NCBI GenBank assembly: GCA_965662735.1
Contig: CBFIIU010000009.1
Location: 1-64,000, forward strand
Length of the DNA: 64,000 nucleotides
Direction: 5' to 3'
Source of the DNA: JAYODZ01 sp965662735
Lineage (GTDB): Bacteria > Pseudomonadota > Alphaproteobacteria > RS24
The stretch's first letter is position 1; the number at the start of each line of letters is the position of its first letter. The notes beneath the pieces were generated by a model. The model did no database searches, was not told the origin of the DNA, and saw nothing but the letters and a program-made list of their open reading frames with translations. Positions 1 through 8,400 of the stretch are shown here, one piece after another. Both the position numbers and the translations under genes were made by a program.

Positions 1-157
<157 letters not shown>

Positions 158-243
158 TTCTCATTTCCAGCATATGCGGTACCTTGTGTCGCGCTGATGA
201 ACCCATGTGATCAGTAATTACATTTTTCTTTCTGTATTGCGCC

Positions 244-361
244 GACTTGGTGGCTATAGCAGAGCGCCTAAACCCGATCCCATCCCGAACTCGGCCGTTA
301 AACGCTTTAGCGCCAATGGTACTGCATCTTAAGGTGTGGGAGAGTAGGTCGTTGCCAGGTC
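244..361 (+). rRNA. rrf: 5S ribosomal RNA
   Basis: The ends form the terminal helix: GACTTGG at 244-250 pairs with CCAGGTC at 355-361. Between them is the conserved core CCCGATCCCATCCCGAACTC typical of 5S rRNA. The length of about 118 bases is normal. It lies 86 bases after the 23S end and shares the operon with the following tRNA-fMet. Confidence 0.95.
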
Positions 362-480
362 TGCGGAATACAGGAAATTGTCAGTCCCTTCTTTAACATG
401 TCGCACTTACGCCCGCAGCTTTGATTGTTTTCGACGCATTTCGTCTTAATCTCCGCACGGCGTGGTGCAGAAGCTATTGA

Positions 481-557
<77 letters not shown>

Positions 558-562
558 AAAAC

Positions 563-588
563 ACCCTCGCCTAGGCGGGGGGTTTTTT
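563..588 (+). terminator. Rho-independent terminator of the rRNA operon
   Basis: A GC-rich hairpin, CCCTCGCC (564-571) against GGCGGGGG (574-581) with one G-T pair, is followed directly by a T run (583-588). It begins six bases after the tRNA-fMet CCA and should end the rRNA operon transcript. Confidence 0.88.
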
Positions 589-661
589 ATTGCCGTCTGT
601 GGTGTGAAGCAGCTGCTGGGTTTGCGCGGTCAGTGCTTAATAATGGCAGATCGCTGTGCCC

Positions 662-1324
662 TTAATGATCGCCCTCATTGCCGGTTAGGTTCTCGGGCCT
701 GTCATCGAGACCGGCGAGTAAGAGGAGGCGCCATGAATTTTGTTCGACCAATGCGCGCTGGGCATATCGCCATGATCGGACGCTCCGGCCGAGAGAGACC
801 AGTTCATCGAATGATTTGGTTGCGGGAAACGCAGCCGCAATCGGAAAGGTGAGCGCTTGCTCGGCCTTTTGAATCTCTTGATCGGCGGCGCTATAGACAC
901 TCACCTTATTCAAGACAGGGAAGAGCAGGGCTTTTCCTTTGCGAAGAGCTTTGATCTGACTGATCCGCTTCAAAAAGCGCTCGCTCGCCTCAATATCAAC
1001 CCGAGAATTCGTGACCGGCACAATGATCGCATCAGCAAGTTTGACGGCCCGTTCCAGATCGTCACCGCGCAGGGTTGCTTGTGAGTCAATAACCAAAAGG
1101 TCTGGCCGTTCCTTGCGCAAAATTTTATCGATATCGAATTTCCGATCCGCAGTGCAGGGAAGACCTTTACGCTGGGCCCAGTTGAAGAAGCTTTTCTGTC
1201 GATCCATATCATAACAGCTGATGGAAAAATTTCGTTCAAGGGCTACATTAGCAAGCGCACAAGCAAGTGTTGTCTTGCCGACACCGCCTTTGGCATTTGC
1301 GAGTAATATTGTTCGAGGCTGCAT
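662..1324 (-). CDS. ParA/MinD-family ATPase (orphan)
   Basis: A 220-residue deviant-Walker P-loop ATPase. The Walker A motif KGGVGKTT is at residues 12-19, the A' motif DMDRQKS at 39-45, and a Walker B-like VIDSQA at about 77-82. These proteins form ATP-dependent dimers that position DNA, protein clusters or membrane machinery. The start is supported by AGGGG upstream. There is no ParB, parS-like repeat or MinE gene within reach, so it is an orphan and its cargo is unknown. The size is close to the short chromosomal ParA-like proteins rather than to plasmid ParA with an N-terminal HTH. It converges on the rRNA operon terminator. Confidence 0.85.
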   Translation of the reverse strand: MQPRTILLANAKGGVGKTTLACALANVALERNFSISCYDMDRQKSFFNWAQRKGLPCTADRKFDIDKILRKERPDLLVIDSQATLRGDDLERAVKLADAIIVPVTNSRVDIEASERFLKRISQIKALRKGKALLFPVLNKVSVYSAADQEIQKAEQALTFPIAAAFPATKSFDELVSLGRSVRSWRYAQRALVEQNSWRLLLLAGLDDRPENLTGNEGDH

Positions 1325-1436
1325 GAGCTTTCCCCTAGATCTTCCCAGTATTATATGCTTTTCTCACTAAGATTGTAATTTTAAATGTTTGTAACGGTTC
1401 CATGACAACATGCGTGCCGTAACTGAGAAGAGTTCC

Positions 1437-2966
1437 ATGACCACGAGTGTAGAGCTGGAGCTAAAATTTTTAGTTGGGCGCGACGCTGCAACGGCTTGGC
1501 TCACTAAACTTCTGGAATCGGGCCAGGCGCGATCTGATATTGAGCTGAGTTTCGTTCGATCGACCTATTATGACACAGCCGAGTATTCTATTCATCGGGA
1601 TGCTAAATCGACTTTGCGCCATCGCATGGTGTCAGGTCAGCAAGACCTGACGTTAAAATCAGAAATTTTGCCTTTAGACGCCGTCTTGGCGCGCAATGAA
1701 ACGACGCAAAAGCTGTCAGACGGATCTGATTTCTCAACCGAGCTGGCTCAGTTTGTACAAACTCATCTGGGTGAGCAGGTGGCGACGCCTTGCGTACCGG
1801 TATTTACGATGAATATCGTTCGCCAAAAGATCAGCGTAGCCTATCGCACCGCCCTTATTGAGGTTGTATATGATCGGGGCGATATTACCGCGCCGGGCAA
1901 TAGAAATTGGTGCGAGCCCGTATCGGAAATTGAATTCGAGCTGGTGAGCGGTGCGCCGTCAGATCTGTTTGCATTTGTTTCTGAACAATTGGCCGGCGAT
2001 GATTGGGTTCAAACTTCTTTCAGCAAAGCGCAACGCGGCTATGCATTAGTCAATAAATCGAGCCGTTTGCGTCCTCGAAAACACAATACTATCGAGGCAG
2101 AAGGTCTTGACGCAGATCGTTTGTTCTTTGTGAATATGCATTCGGCCTTGCACCATTTACTGGACAATAATCCGACCTATTTGAAGGACACACCGAATGC
2201 AATTCATCAAACGCGCGTTGCCATTCGGCGGATTCGGGCGATCCTGCGGTTGTTTAAGGACCAATTATCCTATTTCGATCGCAAGGCATTGAATGGCGAA
2301 TTGCGTTGGTTGCAGGCTAAATTAGGAACCTGTCGCGACTGGTATGTTTTGTATGACCAGACCTTATCTGAAATGACTTTTCTGAGCGAAGAAGAATGTG
2401 AAACCATTCGCGGCGTTGCGCGGTCACAGCATGATCGAGAATTAGAAAAAGCGCTTGCATTATATAGGAGTGCCCGGACGCAGCGCCTCATTGTTCACCT
2501 ACAGGGTTGGTTAGCCAGCAATCCCCTCCAGCAGGCCATAGAGGTTGAACGTCTGCGCTATAAAGCGTTCAAGCGCAATAGGAGCCGGATGCAAGCCAAA
2601 GGTGATCTCGTTTCACTTTTTCATGAAGACCTTCAAGATGTGCATGCTGTGCGGATACTTGGCAAAAAATTTCGCTATGCTTTGGAAATTTTTCCCGATC
2701 CGTCAGATCAAAAACTGGCCAAAGACTTAGCGCAAATGCAAGAATATCTCGGAACAGTGAATGATATTGACCGGGCCCTGTCGCTTCTTTTGACGCATGA
2801 CGAGATGCGGATTTCGGCTCGCACTCGAAACCGGATACAAAAATGGGCGCATCGTCAGTCGCTCGCATATGTCAAGAAAGCAGCGCCGTATTTGAGCGAA
2901 GTTATTGCGCACGATCCGAGTGCCCGCCTGATAGACCTCGACCATCAAGAACTCAGCTTGCCGTAA
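1437..2966 (+). CDS. CYTH and CHAD domain protein
   Basis: Two-domain protein of about 509 residues. The N-terminal CYTH (triphosphate tunnel) domain begins with the signature ELELKF right after the start. The C-terminal CHAD domain shows the family helices HQTRVAIRRIRAILRLF and LGKKFRYALEIF, rich in conserved His and Arg that bind polyphosphate. CYTH domains hydrolyse triphosphates such as inorganic tripolyphosphate or ThTP; CHAD domains bind polyphosphate granules. I chose ATG 1437, which has GAGAAG upstream and brings the CYTH motif to the N-terminus; an in-frame ATG at 1410 would add nine residues. Its 3' end overlaps the convergent Nudix gene by 22 bases. Confidence 0.88.
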   Translation: MTTSVELELKFLVGRDAATAWLTKLLESGQARSDIELSFVRSTYYDTAEYSIHRDAKSTLRHRMVSGQQDLTLKSEILPLDAVLARNETTQKLSDGSDFSTELAQFVQTHLGEQVATPCVPVFTMNIVRQKISVAYRTALIEVVYDRGDITAPGNRNWCEPVSEIEFELVSGAPSDLFAFVSEQLAGDDWVQTSFSKAQRGYALVNKSSRLRPRKHNTIEAEGLDADRLFFVNMHSALHHLLDNNPTYLKDTPNAIHQTRVAIRRIRAILRLFKDQLSYFDRKALNGELRWLQAKLGTCRDWYVLYDQTLSEMTFLSEEECETIRGVARSQHDRELEKALALYRSARTQRLIVHLQGWLASNPLQQAIEVERLRYKAFKRNRSRMQAKGDLVSLFHEDLQDVHAVRILGKKFRYALEIFPDPSDQKLAKDLAQMQEYLGTVNDIDRALSLLLTHDEMRISARTRNRIQKWAHRQSLAYVKKAAPYLSEVIAHDPSARLIDLDHQELSLP

Positions 2967-3397
2967 AGCCTCAAGATACGGGTGAGCTGCTTGCCATTGA
3001 TCGCCTGCAGCTCTTCAATCACATTTTTGGCGGCTTTATCGAGCCTGATATCGTCTAGCATGCTGACGCTTATCCAAATGCGGCTTCGGAACTTCTTCTC
3101 CGGCCATGTTTTAGAGCTTTTACTGACAAGCATCGGGTGGTAGGCAACGAAAACATTCGGCGATCTTGAAATTTTGTGAGATTTTCCAACGCAGATGGGC
3201 TCGCCGATGATTTTTCCCGACCACCCAGCCTCCTCAAGCGTCTCGCGCAGCGCGGCTCGCTCTTGCGCTTCAGATTTATTGATGTGGCCCTTTGGCAAAA
3301 TAAAACGCTCGGGAAACTCGCGAGAGGTGATGAAGCCCAATTGAACCTCATTATGTTTAATCTTCAGGGGGATGGTGCCCGCTTTGGTGGCCAACAT
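2945..3397 (-). CDS. Nudix hydrolase
   Basis: A 150-residue Nudix protein with a complete Nudix box: G, five residues, E, seven residues, then RETLEEAGW, spanning about residues 37-59. These enzymes cleave nucleoside diphosphates linked to another group, with a divalent metal held by the box glutamates. The N-terminal region with ILPKGH resembles diadenosine-polyphosphate and diphosphoinositol-phosphate hydrolases, but substrate cannot be assigned. The gene converges on the CYTH-CHAD gene with overlapping 3' ends; both act on polyphosphate-like substrates, which may be coincidence. Confidence 0.88.
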   Translation of the reverse strand: MLATKAGTIPLKIKHNEVQLGFITSREFPERFILPKGHINKSEAQERAALRETLEEAGWSGKIIGEPICVGKSHKISRSPNVFVAYHPMLVSKSSKTWPEKKFRSRIWISVSMLDDIRLDKAAKNVIEELQAINGKQLTRILRLYGKLSS

Positions 3398-3497
3398 GAG
3401 AAAAACCTTACTCTACCAATTCGTCAGGAGGGCCCAATTATGGGTGATTATATGGTGAGCGCAACCCAACAATTAACATGAGTGTCTTAGCCTTTTC

Positions 3498-3875
3498 GTG
3501 AGGGGTTACATTTGGGCGACCGCGCATTGCGCAGTTGGACTTTCTAATCGTCGCTCACCGCAAATACTCTTACTTAATAATATAGTGGCGATGACCGAGG
3601 CCGTCCCTCCGCCACCGCGAGCACGCTTTTTCACACGCACGTTCCAGCGTGACAGGATTTATGTTGGGAATGGGGCGAGGTCCTATGACAACCAACTGGA
3701 AAGCGTAAGTGCCCGAGTGACGAGCACCCATACGGGGCAAATAATTTCAGGAGTATCGTGGCAAAACGGCGATGGCGGTGTCCCAGGTTCCCCAGCGGAT
3801 AGGGTTATGCGGCAGGGGCTCGCCGAGGCAGCCCAGACTATCGCCAAGGAAATCGCTAAGAATCTGAGGCGATAG
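3498..3875 (+). CDS. Hypothetical protein
   Basis: An open frame of 125 residues from GTG 3498, or 94 residues from ATG 3591. No family is recognised. The C-terminal half, with segments like VTSTHTGQIISGVSWQ and a terminal amphipathic helix AEAAQTIAKEIAKNL, resembles the end of periplasmic lipoproteins in which a strand pair is followed by a helix, but no signal peptide or lipobox is visible. GTG 3498 overlaps the stop of a 7-codon frame (3478-3501), which itself overlaps a 13-codon frame with a good ribosome site (3440-3481). It may be a real small gene or a decayed remnant. Confidence 0.4.
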   Translation: MRGYIWATAHCAVGLSNRRSPQILLLNNIVAMTEAVPPPPRARFFTRTFQRDRIYVGNGARSYDNQLESVSARVTSTHTGQIISGVSWQNGDGGVPGSPADRVMRQGLAEAAQTIAKEIAKNLRR

Positions 3876-3979
3876 TTTTTTTATCACGACGGCAAAAGCG
3901 GCGACCAAAATTCTGTTTACCAACACCTCTCAAGATTTAGTTGAGGCTTAAGTGAGCATTGGTCGCAAGAGTGGAGCGC

Positions 3980-4156
3980 CTATTTCTTTTTGGCTTTGGC
4001 GGATTTTTTCTTTGGTTTTGAAGGGGTCTCGTCAACCTTTGTTTCTGGGGGTTTCTCGTCAACCTTTTCGACAATAGCGGTCTTCTTGCGGCGTCGCGCC
4101 TCTTCCACTGTAATAAATCGACCTGTTTCGGCATCCCGACCTCGAGAATGAGCCAT
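3980..4156 (-). CDS. Small basic protein with Lys/Pro-rich tail
   Basis: A 58-residue frame starting MAHSRGRDAETGRFITVEEA and ending in a Lys/Ala/Pro tract (KPKKKSAKAKKK). The N-terminal RGRDAETGRFIT pattern resembles short bacterial proteins with RDxxTGxFV motifs seen as small hypotheticals; the tail is like histone-H1-type DNA-binding tails. Net charge is strongly positive, so a nucleic-acid-binding role is possible but only inferred. A longer frame across the same DNA on this strand has no protein-like composition and is taken as a shadow. Confidence 0.6.
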   Translation of the reverse strand: MAHSRGRDAETGRFITVEEARRRKKTAIVEKVDEKPPETKVDETPSKPKKKSAKAKKK

Positions 4157-4337
4157 AATAGTTTCTCCGTTGAACTTTCTGTATTTCCTTTCTCTAAATT
4201 TACGAGGCCTAAAAGGCGAGGCTCAACCCACGTGTTTTTAAATTTTGATATGCGAGGCTGGGCTAGATGCGGTGTTGAGCGCTGAGCCATTGGCTGTGTG
4301 CAGGGCGGCTTTTGTTTAAATGCCGCCAGATAAATTG

Positions 4338-4364
4338 GATAGAGAGGGCGGGGCCCTCTCTATC
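4338..4364 (-). terminator. Strong hairpin, probable terminator
   Basis: A perfect 12-bp stem, GATAGAGAGGGC (4338-4349) against GCCCTCTCTATC (4353-4364), with a GGG loop. It sits about 50 bases past the stop of the TonB receptor gene and is the best candidate to end that transcript. It lacks a clean T run on either strand, so the orientation is not certain. Confidence 0.55.
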
Positions 4365-4366
4365 TT

Positions 4367-4394
4367 AATATCGACGCCCTAATATCGACGCCCT
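4367..4394. repeat. 14-bp perfect tandem duplication
   Basis: AATATCGACGCCCT occurs twice in direct succession (4367-4380 and 4381-4394) between the TonB receptor stop and the hairpin. Confidence 0.85.
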
Positions 4395-4412
4395 AATAGC
4401 GGCAAGTAGGCG

Positions 4413-6467
4413 CTAGAAAGCGGCGCGAAGGGCCAAGCGCACATCGCGCCCAGGCTCGGGCACGAGGTCTTTCAACTCGCTGGTGTGATAGCGAATTTCC
4501 GTATCGGTAACATTTCGGATGTCCAATGAGAAGGTGAGGTTGGGCCGTTGCACTGGATGCCAGCCAAAGGAGAGATCCAGCGCTTGATAGCCGTCCGTCT
4601 CAATTTCCTCCGGAGATAGCCGTTTTTGATCTTTGGTCATGCGGATGCCCGCAATGGCGTGATAATTCTTCCACCCCATATGCACATCCCATGTCAGCTT
4701 GTCGGCCGGCATCGCGCGAAACGGAATATTTCCCGCGAGCGTGCCGCGAAGCGCCGTCACAGTGACTTCATTTTTGACCGAAATATCAGCCCATTTTTTC
4801 ACGTGCTCGACACTGACCTCATAGCCCTCTACCAATGCATCGCTTTGGCCGTAGGCTAGCTCTGGAAGGTCCTCAATGGTGTTTCCTGTCGCGTTCAGAT
4901 AAATGAAGTTCGAATAATCCATTCGGAAGAGGGCGAGGTTAAGGGCCCCTGCGTCGAACTCATGGCGCACAAACAGTTCGGTCGCGGCCGATGTTTCTTT
5001 TTTAAGCGAAGACGATCCGCGCTCGACGCGCCGTGCGGCGGCGTGCACACCATCAGCGAAGAGCTCAACGGCAGAGGGCGCGCGCTCTGTGCGCGATAGG
5101 GAAACCCCGACCAGGCCATTGGGCCATAACCGATATCCCGTGCCTACCGAAAGATTGGCCAGATCATATTGGCGTCGAAGATTCGCGGCATCGGGCGTCA
5201 CCCGCGTGATTTCCTGCTGGTCCCAGCGAAGGCCCGCCTCGCCAACCCATTGGCCCCAATCATGCCGCCATAAATAATAGGCCGAGTAAAGCTCGCGTTC
5301 AGTCGTTGGGACATAGGCTTCTTCGCCTCGAGCGGAAAAATCGCTATCTTGCCAGCTTACTCCCATAACGGCTTCGCCAATGGGCTGAGGAATATCGCTG
5401 ATCTCAAAGCGCATATCGATCGTGTCCTGCCCGAATTGAGTGGCGACGATGCCGCCTTCGCGCTCGGCATGATTATAGTTAGTGACTGCCAGGTCGAGGC
5501 GATAATCGATGGGCAAGCCGTCTGGATCGCCCGAGATTGTGAGGCGTGTTGTTTGCTTTTTCATGCCAATGGCAACGGCCTCATCGCCGCCATGTTCATC
5601 CGCATGTTCATCCGCATGTTCATCATGGTGATGTGCATGTCCCACAATCCCATAACCACTTTCATAATAGCTGGTGAAAAGGGATAATTGGGCTTGTGAT
5701 CCGAATATATGCCCTGCGGCACTATATGTGGTCATATGTTTATCCGAGTTTGACACGCGCTGCGCCGTGTCCGCCGCCTCTTCCCCTTCGAGCGCCAGCA
5801 TGTAACTGCTCTCCGCATGGGTGGGAATTTTCACATTGTCCGCGTTAGAGTAAAAGCCCGAAGCGGATACGCCAAAGCGGTCGGTTGTTTCGCTGGCAAA
5901 TAGGCCCACATAATCCTCGGAGTTTACGCTGGCATGGCCCAAGGCGAGCAGGCCAGCCCGACCGCGCTCGGGATTGGCGTGGCGGCTAAACATATTAATC
6001 ACCCCTGTGGTTGCATAAGGCCCATAACGCAAGCTGCCAGCCCCTTTTATTAGCTCAACACGGGATTGGTCGATCAGGCTGATGGCATTGGCGTGGTCGC
6101 CGCCCGTTGCAAAAACATCTCCATTACCTAATCCATTTTCTAAAACCGCGATGCGATAGCCGCCCAGTCCGCGGATCAGGGGCTGGCCAACCCCGCTGCC
6201 GTTGGGCGCTTGGTCAACGCCCGGAAGTTGATCGACCAGATCGCCGATCGTATCGGTGATGTGATCATTGACTTCGGTTTCTGACAAAATATGAGTGGTG
6301 GTCAGTAAGTCAGAACGACGACTTAAAAAAGGACTGCTGAGGACGATGACCTCGTCGACGGCATGACCATCTTGATGTTGGGTGTCTTCCGCGGATGCGA
6401 GATGAGTGCTCAGGCTTAATGCGGCTACGGAACAGGCCAATAAGGCCCGCTGATAGAAAGTGGACAT
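4413..6467 (-). CDS. TonB-dependent outer-membrane receptor, ZnuD-like (zinc)
   Basis: A 684-residue receptor. The signal peptide ends near Ala26 (LASA/ED), a TonB box-like DEVIVLSS follows at about 38-45, then the plug domain and a beta barrel ending in an aromatic residue (LALRAAF). An extracellular-loop segment at about 276-297 is packed with His, Asp and Glu (HAHHHDEHADEHADEH), like the metal-binding loop of the zinc receptor ZnuD. TonB and proton-motive force would drive uptake across the outer membrane. AGGAG precedes the ATG. It lies 42 bases after a small exported-protein gene on the same strand, a likely operon. ZnuB/ZnuC, also His-rich, lie at 35394-36970. Zinc is inferred; nickel or cobalt is an alternative. 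Confidence 0.85.
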   Translation of the reverse strand: MSTFYQRALLACSVAALSLSTHLASAEDTQHQDGHAVDEVIVLSSPFLSRRSDLLTTTHILSETEVNDHITDTIGDLVDQLPGVDQAPNGSGVGQPLIRGLGGYRIAVLENGLGNGDVFATGGDHANAISLIDQSRVELIKGAGSLRYGPYATTGVINMFSRHANPERGRAGLLALGHASVNSEDYVGLFASETTDRFGVSASGFYSNADNVKIPTHAESSYMLALEGEEAADTAQRVSNSDKHMTTYSAAGHIFGSQAQLSLFTSYYESGYGIVGHAHHHDEHADEHADEHGGDEAVAIGMKKQTTRLTISGDPDGLPIDYRLDLAVTNYNHAEREGGIVATQFGQDTIDMRFEISDIPQPIGEAVMGVSWQDSDFSARGEEAYVPTTERELYSAYYLWRHDWGQWVGEAGLRWDQQEITRVTPDAANLRRQYDLANLSVGTGYRLWPNGLVGVSLSRTERAPSAVELFADGVHAAARRVERGSSSLKKETSAATELFVRHEFDAGALNLALFRMDYSNFIYLNATGNTIEDLPELAYGQSDALVEGYEVSVEHVKKWADISVKNEVTVTALRGTLAGNIPFRAMPADKLTWDVHMGWKNYHAIAGIRMTKDQKRLSPEEIETDGYQALDLSFGWHPVQRPNLTFSLDIRNVTDTEIRYHTSELKDLVPEPGRDVRLALRAAF
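5591..5626 (-). repeat. 12-bp coding repeat in the His-rich loop
   Basis: CATGTTCATCCG repeats twice perfectly and a third time with a changed end (5591-5602, 5603-5614, 5615-5626). On the coding strand each unit encodes a D-E-H-A step of the metal-binding loop, so copy-number change would lengthen or shorten the loop in frame. Confidence 0.8.
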
Positions 6468-6509
6468 GAAAGTCTCCTAAAACTTAGAAAAGATAAAAAA
6501 TTTAAGTGA

Positions 6510-6956
6510 TTAGGAGAGGAAAGGGGGTGCTCGGGACTGAAATCCGGCAATGACGTTAGAAAATAAGGGTGCGAGCGGAGTTTCTTGGCGGGATTGAATG
6601 GGGGTCGAGGGCGGCGGTAGGTCGGCCCTGTGCTCGAGCGGAACCAAAACCATACGTGCTAAAATGCAGGTCGCCTCGTGAACTGCGAGTTCCTCGGGGT
6701 CTGATGCCGGTTCAACCTGCCAGCTGGGTATGGTTGTTTTGCTTGGAATTGGTGCAACGGTTATCGGCGCACCCGCGTGAGCGGCGGTTTCCAAATGATC
6801 AGAATAATGTTCGAAATTATGAACCACCCCGGCGAACAGGATGAAGAGTGCAAACAAATGGGTCAAGGACAGGCGGCTGATGCCCGACGCGCGTGGGCGC
6901 GAACGACCTCGGGCGATAACATTAGGCAAAGCAGCGCGATCTCGATGTTGTTGCAT
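6510..6956 (-). CDS. Small membrane-anchored or exported protein, DUF2946-like
   Basis: About 148 residues from ATG 6956; no strong ribosome site is seen, so a later start is possible. A hydrophobic segment LTHLFALFILFAGVVHNFEHY lies at about residues 31-50, followed by a His-containing stretch and a soluble tail ending SRAPPFLS. That layout, one N-terminal hydrophobic helix and a final R-A/G-P-P motif, resembles DUF2946 proteins that sit beside metal TonB receptors. It is directly upstream of the ZnuD-like receptor on the same strand. A role in metal handling is inferred from the neighbour only. Confidence 0.55.
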   Translation of the reverse strand: MQQHRDRAALPNVIARGRSRPRASGISRLSLTHLFALFILFAGVVHNFEHYSDHLETAAHAGAPITVAPIPSKTTIPSWQVEPASDPEELAVHEATCILARMVLVPLEHRADLPPPSTPIQSRQETPLAPLFSNVIAGFQSRAPPFLS

Positions 6957-7124
6957 GGCTGAAAAACTATCATTAGATCGCTGACACGTATAGTTCTTTA
7001 TTTCACCATGTCATGCCGCCGGACGGTTAGAGACGTCACGATGGATCGGTAGGCAAGTTGCGCGGAAATCACTTGCATTTCTCTCGTGTGAGCGGTGAGA
7101 TGATCGGAAAAGGAAACGATTATC

Positions 7125-8339
7125 ATGTCACATATTGAGGTCACGTCAGCGCCCCCGGTTAATGAGTTCAAAAGAGGCTTTTGGGTTCTGTTCGCGTCTT
7201 TCGTGGGAATTGGCGTCAATGTGGCGTCAATGGCCTATTATGCAACCGGTATTTGGACGCGGCCATGGCAGGAAGAGTTTGGCTGGACGCGCACCGAAAT
7301 TGGCGGGCAGCAAACCATTGCGGTTCTTACGATGGTGATTTGCGCACCCTTTGCAGGGCGATTAATTGATCGCTTTGGATTAAAGAGGGTCACGACCCTG
7401 TCACTTCTGGGGTATGGCCTTTTACTATTGGCGTTTACGCGAATGTCGGGTGCGTTATGGGAGCTTTATGTGCTGTCAGCTGTTTATGCGGGGATCGGTG
7501 TAGCGTCAACGGGGATTGCGTTTACGCGCGCCGTTAATGCGTTTTTTGTTCGCCATCGGGGGCTGGCGCTTGGTATTTGTCTCACCTCAACTGGTGTTGC
7601 GGCTTATCTGATCCCTAAATTCCTGACCCCCTATGTCGACCTGCATGGATGGCGCGCAGGGTTTTCGGTCATGTTTGCGATTGTCATGTTGGCGTTGCCC
7701 ATTGTTTGGTTTTTCATCAAAGAAAAGCCCGATGCAGAGGAGGGGGTGGAACAAGCCTTACCTGACGGGCCGAGTTTAGGTGAAGCGCTCCGTGGTCTGC
7801 TTTTTTGGCGATTAGGCGCTATATTTTTCTTACTCGCCGTTGCTCTGCTCGGGCTGGTGCCTGCTTTTATACCGCTTTTGCTCGATACGGGCATGACGCC
7901 GAAAGAGGCCGGAAGTTTGGGAGCGATTATGGGCATAGCTCTCATCGCGGGACGTCTTCTCATCGGCTTCTTAATCGACCGGGTGTTTGCGCCGTATGTT
8001 ACGGCCGTGGTGTTCTCATTGGTTGGCCTGGGGTGCCTCGCCTTAGCATGGGGGGGCATATCCTATGCCATTATTGCTGCCATTGCTTTGGGGTTTGCGG
8101 TTGGCGCTGAGGTCGATCTGATTGGCTATTTCACAGTGCGCTATTTCGGCTTGGCTCATTATGGGGCGATTTACGGCCTTCAATACTCCATCTTTATTTT
8201 AGGTGCGGGGTTGGCTCCCATCATCACCGGCCGCATTTGGGACCTAACGGGCAATTATGATGTGGCGCTGATTTTAGGCGCGGGTCTGATGGTGCCGGTT
8301 GTGGCGCTGGCGCTCAGTCTGCCTAAATTTTCTCGGTGA
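7125..8339 (+). CDS. MFS transporter
   Basis: A 404-residue integral membrane carrier with about twelve hydrophobic helices in two halves. The loop GRLIDRFGLKRV between helices 2 and 3 is the MFS motif A (GxLaDrxGrkxv), with a degenerate copy GRLLIGFLIDRVF in the second half. Start supported by AAAAGGAAA upstream. It resembles the monocarboxylate/oxalate-formate branch in the layout of its first helix pair (WxxEFGWTRTEI), a pattern common in putative organic-acid carriers. Substrate unknown. It is divergent from the DUF2946-like/TonB genes and converges on the ferredoxin reductase. Confidence 0.88.
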   Translation: MSHIEVTSAPPVNEFKRGFWVLFASFVGIGVNVASMAYYATGIWTRPWQEEFGWTRTEIGGQQTIAVLTMVICAPFAGRLIDRFGLKRVTTLSLLGYGLLLLAFTRMSGALWELYVLSAVYAGIGVASTGIAFTRAVNAFFVRHRGLALGICLTSTGVAAYLIPKFLTPYVDLHGWRAGFSVMFAIVMLALPIVWFFIKEKPDAEEGVEQALPDGPSLGEALRGLLFWRLGAIFFLLAVALLGLVPAFIPLLLDTGMTPKEAGSLGAIMGIALIAGRLLIGFLIDRVFAPYVTAVVFSLVGLGCLALAWGGISYAIIAAIALGFAVGAEVDLIGYFTVRYFGLAHYGAIYGLQYSIFILGAGLAPIITGRIWDLTGNYDVALILGAGLMVPVVALALSLPKFSR

Positions 8340-8358
8340 CCTAACAGACCGCGTTAGG

Positions 8359-8380
8359 CACGGCATACCCACGGCATACC
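8359..8380. repeat. 11-bp perfect tandem duplication
   Basis: CACGGCATACC occurs twice in a row between the converging MFS and reductase genes. Confidence 0.8.
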
Positions 8381-8400
8381 ATCATCTTGGCGAGAGAGGG

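Noticed and set aside
604..1239. Several plus-strand frames opposite the ParA gene
   Set aside because: Shadows of the well-supported minus-strand gene with Walker motifs.
3937..4290. 117-residue open frame on the minus strand
   Set aside because: Composition is not protein-like and it shares DNA with the better 58-residue frame (3980-4156), which has a clear start and a coherent Lys/Pro tail.
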